From NCBI GenBank assembly GCA_035546295.1, contig DATKBT010000178.1:1-20730 (forward strand): 20,730 bases of DNA, read 5' to 3'. The DNA comes from DATKBT01 sp035546295. GTDB lineage: Bacteria > Acidobacteriota > Thermoanaerobaculia > Multivoradales > Multivoraceae. Positions 16,901 to 20,730 of this stretch are shown piece after piece. The notes under the pieces were generated by a model, which searched no databases, was not told the origin of the DNA, and was given only the letters and a program-made list of their open reading frames with translations. A program made the position numbers and the translations under genes. The stretch's first letter is position 1, and each line of letters opens with the position of its first letter.

Positions 16901-19535
16901 CTCGGAGCCGCTGGAGCAGCAGGTCGACTCGCGATTGATGGCCGCCACCGAGCTCCCGGCCTTCGTGCCCCAACCCCGGCGTGACCAGGAGGACGCCGAG
17001 ATCGAGCCGGTGCCGCGGCCCGAGGGCTTGCTCTGCGAGGTCGAGTTCGGCGAGCGCGAGAGCGCCGAGGCCGGAGGCGGCGTCGCGGGCTTCTCACCGA
17101 GCACCGGCGAGTATCTGATCTACCTGAGCCGCGCGGCCAGACCGACGACCTCGACTGCGGCGCCGACTCCGGCACCGACCACTCCGGCACCGACCACTCC
17201 GGCACCTTGGTGCAACGTCCTCGCCAGCCCAGAGCTCGGCTGCCTGGTCAGCGAGTCGAGCCTGGGGTGCACCTGGTCGCTCAACAGCCACGAGAACCGG
17301 CTCTCCCCCTGGCACAACGACCCGACGCTCGACACCCCGTCGGAGGCGCTCTACCTGCGCGACGAGGAGACCGGCGAGATCTGGTCGGCGACGCCGCTGC
17401 CGGCGGCGACCGGGGTCCCCTTCCTCGTCCGACACGGGTTCGGCTCCACCGAGTACCGGCATCACGGCCACGGGTTGGAGCAGAGCCTCACGGTGTTCGT
17501 CCACCCGCGCGCGCCGGCGAAGATCGCGCGCCTCCGCCTGCGCAACCGCTGGTCCCGGCCGCGCCGGCTCACCCTCACCTACTACTGCGAGTGGGTGCTC
17601 GGCAGCCTGCGCGAGCTCACCGCCCGCCACCTGGTTTGCGAGCACGACGTCGCCGCCGGCTGCCTGCTCGCCAGGAACCCCGCCCACGACGAGCTCCCAG
17701 AGCGCGTCGCCTTCCTCACCTCGAGCGCGCCCCCCCACGGCATGACCAGCGACCGTCGGGAGTTCCTGGGCGCCGGCGGACTCGCTCGGCCGGCGGCTCT
17801 CGCGCGCATCGGCCTTGCGGCCGCGACCGGGGGTGGCGACCCCTGCGCGGCCCTCCAGGTCCACGTCGATCTGGCCGCCGGCGAGGAGGCCACCGTGCAC
17901 TTCGCTCTGGGCCAGGGTGAAGACCACGCACAGGCGATCCGGCTGGTCGGCGAGCTTCGCGACCCCGGTGCGGTGGAGGAGGCACGCCTCGAGTCGAATC
18001 AACGGTGGCGCGACCTGCTGACGAAGGTCCAGGTGAAGAGCGGCGACCACGCCTCCGACCTCATGCTCAACGGCTGGCTCCTCTACCAGAGCATCTCGAG
18101 CCGCCTCTGGGGTCGGGCATCGCTCTACCAGTCGGGGGGCGCCTTCGGCTTCCGCGACCAGCTCCAGGACTGCATGGCTCTGCTCCAGGTGGCGCCGGAG
18201 ATGACCCGCGGTCAGATCCTCGAGTGCTGCCGGCGCCAGTTCACGGCCGGCGACGTCCTGCACTGGTGGCATCCACCTACGGGGCGTGGATTGCGGAGCC
18301 GGTGCTCCGACGACCTGCTGTGGCTGCCCTGGGCCACCGCGCTCTACGTTCAGAGCACCGGGGACCGCTCCATCCTCGACCAAGAGGTCGGATTCCTCGA
18401 GGCCCCTCCGCTCGCCGCCGGGGAGGAGGAGCGCTACGACCTGTACCCGGCGAGTGACGAGATGGCGACGGTCTACGAACACTGCCGGAGGGCGATCGAG
18501 CGGGGCGCGACCAGCGGACCACGAGGACTGCCCCTGATCGGCAGTAGCGACTGGAACGACGGTCTGAGCCGGGTGGGGCTCGAGGGGCGGGGCGAGAGCG
18601 TCTGGCTCGCCTGGTTCCTCGCCGACGTCATGGAGCGCTTCGCCGCGGTCGAGGAGGAACGCAACGAGCAGAGCGCGGACGACCGGCGAGAGCGCGCCGC
18701 GGAGCTGCGTCGGGTCGTCGAGCAGCAGGCCTGGGACGGAAGCTGGTACCGCCGCGCCTACGACGACGACGGCGAGCCGCTCGGCTCGAGCCAGAACGAC
18801 GAGTGCTCGATCGACCTCATCGCGCAAGCATGGGCGGTGCTCTCGACGAACCATCCGACCGAGCGCGCCGCCCAGGCCATGGACTCGGCGATCGCCAGGC
18901 TGCTCGACGCCGACCTCGGGATCCTTCGCCTGCTGCACCCGCCCTTCGGATCACGCTCCGGGAGCCGGGATCCGGGCTACATCAAGGGCTACCCGCCCGG
19001 AGTGCGCGAGAACGGCGGCCAGTACACCCACGCCGCGGTGTGGGGCGCCTGGGCGCTCGCCGACCTCGGCCGGCTCGAGGCGTTCGGGCAGATCTGGCGT
19101 TTCCTCCTGCCTCCGAACCGAGCGCGCGACGAGGTCGACCTGAGGCGCTACCGGGTCGAGCCCTACGTCGTCGCCGCCGACATCTACAGCGAGCCTCCGT
19201 GGGAGGGCAGGGGCGGCTGGACCTGGTACACGGGATCGGCCGCATGGCTCTACCGCCTGGGAATCGAGCGCCTGCTGGGCCTGGTGCGCCGCGGAGAGCG
19301 GCTGTGTTTTGCCCCCGCGCTCCCCCCGGACTGGACGACCTGCGAGGTCGAGTACCGGCACGGGGAGACGCTCTACCGCATCCGTCTGGAGGCGCCCGAA
19401 GGCGGTGGCAACCGGGTCGAGCGGGTCGAGGTGGACGGCGTCACGCAAACGGGCGCGGCGATCGAGCTCGATCGCCAGGGCGGCGAACGCGAAGTGGTCG
19501 TGAAGATCGCGCCGGCGGAGGTCGCGGTGGGGTGA
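10938..19535 (+). CDS. ndvB: NdvB-type cyclic beta-glucan synthase (GT84, glycoamylase-like, GH94)
   Basis: I place the start at ATG 10938, after GAGGCGGG, giving about 2,865 residues, the usual size of cyclic beta-1,2-glucan synthases. In order: an N-terminal region resembling that of the family (WLFENDYVVETALRQV); helices at about 320-380; the GT84 domain with DFTDAD (440-445), DADT (535-538) and RRQHRWIRGDW (from 678); helices at about 722-770 and 847-891; a cyclisation domain of the glycoamylase/GH189 type with MDFAFLYDENRELF (about 1267), WGLSESG and SYMAHHQGM (1480-1488); beta-sandwich linkers; and a C-terminal GH94 phosphorylase-like domain with DWNDG (2538-2542) and WTWYTGSAAW. In Brucella and Rhizobium this enzyme polymerises UDP-glucose, cyclises the chain and trims its length, supplying periplasmic glucans. 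All modules look intact. The sugar linkage here is assumed from the family. Confidence 0.93.
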   Translation: MPRSAAAPEASTADLPELQQRFVRLAQGQEPAPPARRHRLRARLRRTARLQARLRRDLIRTPAASGLRLNEWLFENDYVVETALRQVAGNLPPSFLRELPTLSLVGNRDPLTRIRVFALADALVDAADGLVVPPQLEELVIAYDTQRPLSMGELWALPTALRWALLERLHEVTVRLEQSLRRGSLENLDPNDEATVAQAIVSLRNLDGYDWRAFFERVSTVEKLLSQDPSGVYHLMDFASRNRYRRRIEDLARRQPAAERRCTEAVLALARTAGVTEGERPGDHVGYYLYGHGLERLESHLGIRAPLRIRVTRFHHRHGAGLFLGTVTVGTAALGGAAAWMAALAGGAPWLQATCGLLALVPGANAFLALVSLLSSRVLEPLVLPRLDFERHGIPEAWRTVVAVPALVATPYEVEQLLAGMELNFLRNPDPALRHVLLCDFTDADEQETEGDAELLAGAIAGIEDLNSRHGERFFLFHRERRWNPQQRKWMAWERKRGKLHELNRWLRGDTATSFSTVVGDRSRLEGTRFVLTLDADTVLPRGSSARLVGTLAHALNRPVFDQRGRLVSGYSILQPRVEIDPRAANRSRFARIYAGESGIDLYSHASSDVYQDLFAEGIYAGKGIYDIDGFERSIAERVPENSLLSHDLFEGIHGRTALVSEISVLEDFPSGSAAYFRRQHRWIRGDWQLLPWLLPRGSAVRDGVLDSLDRFKVLDNLRRSLVAPASLGLLFLGWFLLPAWSWVWTVSVAVLLGSPILFTTAGRLLRRARGTAGAALLLRLRSLARELRPQIGRWGLSLAFLPWEAILSLDAIARTLVRLFVTRRNLLEWTTAAHSARAAGAVGELLAAAPASLVAGIGLALLAVRPAAAPGALPLLLVWLLSPLLALLLRAPGALRPSRFLERQERRRLRIVARRTWLFFEQFVGPEDHWLPPDNYQEDPKSIVAHRTSPTNVGMLLVSTAAAFDLGYLSLAGLESRLRNTIESLEPLARVRGHWLNWYDTLTLEPLSPRYVSTVDSGNLAAALVVVAQTCREATRRPWSSKPLLDGLEDVLGLLGEGARQIAGGEAGPQTLRLAHAFRADLKALAAEAAAAREPGQVPTGIWDDGRFELLFERGLELAGAVSDAAGDCATELRVWLERLEHQLESARRVERLSAGWRPAAVLPRALRERLDERPELFSALRRLDELSGLDDEAIGLRIERCIALAAVAAELAEAAASLPPDESDILLAWHAELQAALESTEETGRQLLAGFDALASWANARVEEMDFAFLYDENRELFHIGFDLESGALDPNHYDLLASESRIASLIAIAKGDVPERHWLHLGRPLTRVGASRVLLSWGGTMFEYLMPLLFMPAPEKTLLTQSCESAVWRQIRFGRRQGIPWGLSESGFFLFDAQTLYQYKAFGVPGLGLRLETADRLVVAPYASLLASSLAPRAVLANLDRLRADGMLGRYGWYEALDFGPRTRRTRRKEAPRQVRSYMAHHQGMILAALANVLCEDVLVERAMADPRLASTLLLLHERRPEAATLSARRTLDRRALQRLPTPPTFSWSLAPEGARKQCHVVSNGRVHVVATSAGGVGIRYRDVAISRFKPDASNEPHGGFLILEDLESRALWTTGGPRPSTPGEPYEVRAYPHRITFQRHHLGIQSTLDLAVTVRCSAVIQHLRLVNESPRRRRLAVTTYFEPVLTSALDDRRHPAFQKLFVSARCLARERTLSFKRRASARGPGAAASFRLLAAPGVGARWSWCLRREELLGRHGRLDAPRALFSRSELPGREGPPLDPVAAHRVELVIDAGDEAALAVVCGFGATEQESLAALDALPSIAAAESAIDRARIETEIALHDCGLEPADQPLFQRLHSLMAFPPGSRGWPVESHPRSELWKHGISGDHPLLVIEVDRLDQAETVRRILLGHDWWRRRGIEVDLALVDHLSTGYAQPLRELLQRLIDDSGGAAWSGRAGGIHLLNGEALSNDLEGLRQLASLTLSSSEPLEQQVDSRLMAATELPAFVPQPRRDQEDAEIEPVPRPEGLLCEVEFGERESAEAGGGVAGFSPSTGEYLIYLSRAARPTTSTAAPTPAPTTPAPTTPAPWCNVLASPELGCLVSESSLGCTWSLNSHENRLSPWHNDPTLDTPSEALYLRDEETGEIWSATPLPAATGVPFLVRHGFGSTEYRHHGHGLEQSLTVFVHPRAPAKIARLRLRNRWSRPRRLTLTYYCEWVLGSLRELTARHLVCEHDVAAGCLLARNPAHDELPERVAFLTSSAPPHGMTSDRREFLGAGGLARPAALARIGLAAATGGGDPCAALQVHVDLAAGEEATVHFALGQGEDHAQAIRLVGELRDPGAVEEARLESNQRWRDLLTKVQVKSGDHASDLMLNGWLLYQSISSRLWGRASLYQSGGAFGFRDQLQDCMALLQVAPEMTRGQILECCRRQFTAGDVLHWWHPPTGRGLRSRCSDDLLWLPWATALYVQSTGDRSILDQEVGFLEAPPLAAGEEERYDLYPASDEMATVYEHCRRAIERGATSGPRGLPLIGSSDWNDGLSRVGLEGRGESVWLAWFLADVMERFAAVEEERNEQSADDRRERAAELRRVVEQQAWDGSWYRRAYDDDGEPLGSSQNDECSIDLIAQAWAVLSTNHPTERAAQAMDSAIARLLDADLGILRLLHPPFGSRSGSRDPGYIKGYPPGVRENGGQYTHAAVWGAWALADLGRLEAFGQIWRFLLPPNRARDEVDLRRYRVEPYVVAADIYSEPPWEGRGGWTWYTGSAAWLYRLGIERLLGLVRRGERLCFAPALPPDWTTCEVEYRHGETLYRIRLEAPEGGGNRVERVEVDGVTQTGAAIELDRQGGEREVVVKIAPAEVAVG
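17166..17207 (+). repeat. In-frame 15-bp repeat inside the glucan synthase gene
   Basis: ACTCCGGCACCGACC occurs at 17166-17180 and 17181-17195, with a partial third copy at 17196-17207. It encodes TPAPT repeats (about residues 2077-2090) just before WCNVLASPELGCLVSES. The family normally has one TPAPW-like motif at this spot, so the repeat looks like slippage that lengthened a linker without breaking the frame. Confidence 0.8.
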
Positions 19536-19545
19536 CGCCAGAGCA

Positions 19546-19574
19546 TCGGGAGAGCTCGCGAGGACCTCTCCCGA
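19546..19574. terminator. Hairpin between the glucan synthase and amidohydrolase genes
   Basis: TCGGGAGAG (19546-19554) and CTCTCCCGA (19566-19574) form a perfect 9-bp stem with an 11-base loop, ten bases after the glucan synthase stop. The genes on either side converge, so the structure could terminate both. No T-run is present. Confidence 0.5.
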
Positions 19575-19622
19575 GAGAAGCCTGAGCAGGAGGAGCCACC
19601 GAGAACGAACGCTGCAGGGCCC

Positions 19623-20730
19623 TCAATCCTCCCACCAGAACCGCCCGCGCTCGCGCTCCCGGTTGCCGATCTCGTTCATCGTCGCCGCGTCGTAGACCCG
19701 GCCGTTGATCACCGTGTAGCGGACGAGCTCGCTCGACCGGATGTCCTCGAGGGGATTGCCCGCGATCACGAGGACGTCGGCGAGCTTGCCCGGCTCGAGC
19801 GAGCCGAGGTCGCGGTCGAGACCGAGGTAGCGAGCGCCGTTGATCGTCGCCACCTCGAGCGCCTGGTGCGGGGTCATGCCGCCCTGGACGAAGCTCCAGG
19901 TCTCCCAGTGGGCGCCGAGCCCCTCGCGCTGCCCGTGGGCGCCGATCTGGACGCCGACGCCGAGGTCCTCGAGCTGCTTGGCGATGCGCGCGGCGTCGAC
20001 GTGGTTGTACTCGTCCTCGGGAGCCATCACCCGCCGCCGCGAGCGCGCCTCGAGGATCAGCGGCGGGACGAACGACTGGAGGCGCTCGTTGTCCCACACG
20101 TTGGTGTGGTGGTACCAGTAGTTCTCGCCCCAGATGCCGCCGTAGGCGACGACCAGCGTCGGCGTGTAGGAGGTCTCGCTCTGCGACCAGAGCTGGAGCA
20201 CGTCGTCGTAGACGTTGGCGACCGGGATCGCGTGCTCGATCCCGGTGTGGCCGTCGACGATCATGTTCATGTTGTGCTGGAACAGCGAGCCCCCCTCCGG
20301 CACCACCATCATCTCGAGCTCGCGCGCGGCCGCGATCACCTGCTGTCGCTGGTCGCGCCGCGGCTGGTTGTAGCTCTTGACCGAGAACGCGCCCACCGCC
20401 TTCATGCGCGCGAGGTGGAAGCGCGCGTCCTCGAGGCTGTCGATCTCGGCGCGCTCGGCGTTCTCGGCGCCGTACAGGATGGTGCCGGTCGAGAAGATCC
20501 GCGGCCCCACGATCAGGCCGGCCCGCTGTTGCTCGCTGGCCGCGAAGATCGTGCTGGTGTCGTTCGACGGGTCGTGCGCGGTGGTGACGCCGAAGGCGAG
20601 CGACGAGTAGAGCAAGTGGTTGCGCTCGGACACCGACTCGCCGTTGCCCATCGAGCCGTGCCAGTGCACGTCGATCAGGCCGGGCAGCACGGTGTGGCCG
20701 CGCGCGTCGATCACGAACGCGTCGGCCGGC
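19623..20730 (-). CDS. Metal-dependent amidohydrolase, C-terminal part (runs off the window)
   Basis: The frame is open through the window edge; about 368 C-terminal residues are visible. HTVLPGLIDVHWHGSMG carries the HxH metal motif of the amidohydrolase superfamily; FGVTTAHDPSNDTSTIFAAS, FSVKSYNQPRRDQRQQV (with a lysine that may be the carbamylated metal ligand), LFQHNMNMIVDGHTGIEH (further histidine ligands) and GSLEPGKLADVLVIAGNPLED, the typical end of the family, follow in order. This exact set matches exported amidohydrolases that carry an N-terminal TolB-like beta-propeller of about 600 residues, which would lie outside the window. The substrate is unknown; a peptide or cyclic amide is usual. 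A methionine codon at 20714 is internal and not the start. Confidence 0.88.
   Translation of the reverse strand, partial: PADAFVIDARGHTVLPGLIDVHWHGSMGNGESVSERNHLLYSSLAFGVTTAHDPSNDTSTIFAASEQQRAGLIVGPRIFSTGTILYGAENAERAEIDSLEDARFHLARMKAVGAFSVKSYNQPRRDQRQQVIAAARELEMMVVPEGGSLFQHNMNMIVDGHTGIEHAIPVANVYDDVLQLWSQSETSYTPTLVVAYGGIWGENYWYHHTNVWDNERLQSFVPPLILEARSRRRVMAPEDEYNHVDAARIAKQLEDLGVGVQIGAHGQREGLGAHWETWSFVQGGMTPHQALEVATINGARYLGLDRDLGSLEPGKLADVLVIAGNPLEDIRSSELVRYTVINGRVYDAATMNEIGNRERERGRFWWED

Noticed and set aside
13599..16973. 1,124-residue minus-strand open frame
   Set aside because: Antisense shadow of the glucan synthase; no domain or motif recognisable.
20700..20714. Methionine-type start of the amidohydrolase at 20714
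   Set aside because: The frame stays open to the window edge and the HxH strand is too close to it; the family has long N-terminal sequence before this point.

Overview
The window is very GC-rich, with GTG and TTG starts and an outer-membrane barrel, so the host is a diderm bacterium with a GC-rich genome. The vanadium haloperoxidase carrying a particular C-terminal domain, the amidohydrolase that resembles TolB-fused enzymes, and the gene mix all remind me of Acidobacteriota (Thermoanaerobaculia-like metagenomic genomes). That placement is inference; no rRNA or marker gene is present.

Layout. Bases 1-3434 are mostly eroded: a 141-bp repeat, a possible one-helix protein, a fragment of an ADP-forming acyl-CoA synthetase, an intact three-helix membrane protein, an intact tandem universal stress protein (USP, minus strand), then a frameshifted P-type ATPase fragment fused to another gene remnant and a block of 15-bp repeats. 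Bases 3435-6103 hold two minus-strand genes read in the order outer-membrane barrel, then vanadium-dependent haloperoxidase. At 6721-7422 is a dienelactone-hydrolase-type alpha/beta hydrolase. A second, inverted copy of the 141-bp repeat follows at 7586-7726 (137 of 141 positions identical). A secreted serine hydrolase of the beta-lactamase/esterase class lies at 7794-9371 on the minus strand.

Bases 9956-19535 form a two-gene plus-strand unit: a second tandem USP whose end overlaps the start of a giant (about 2,865-residue) NdvB-type cyclic beta-glucan synthase with GT84, glycoamylase-like cyclisation and GH94 phosphorylase modules. The window ends inside a minus-strand metal-dependent amidohydrolase whose N-terminal part lies beyond the edge.

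Interpretation. USPs, P-type cation ATPases, ADP-forming acyl-CoA synthetases, dienelactone-type hydrolases and NdvB-type glucan synthases recur together in stress or low-oxygen gene islands of many environmental bacteria. Here some members are intact and others survive only as fragments, so the window looks like a partly decayed version of such an island, with a 141-bp inverted repeat pair around its most damaged half. I see no transposase, integrase, CRISPR array, tRNA or rRNA.
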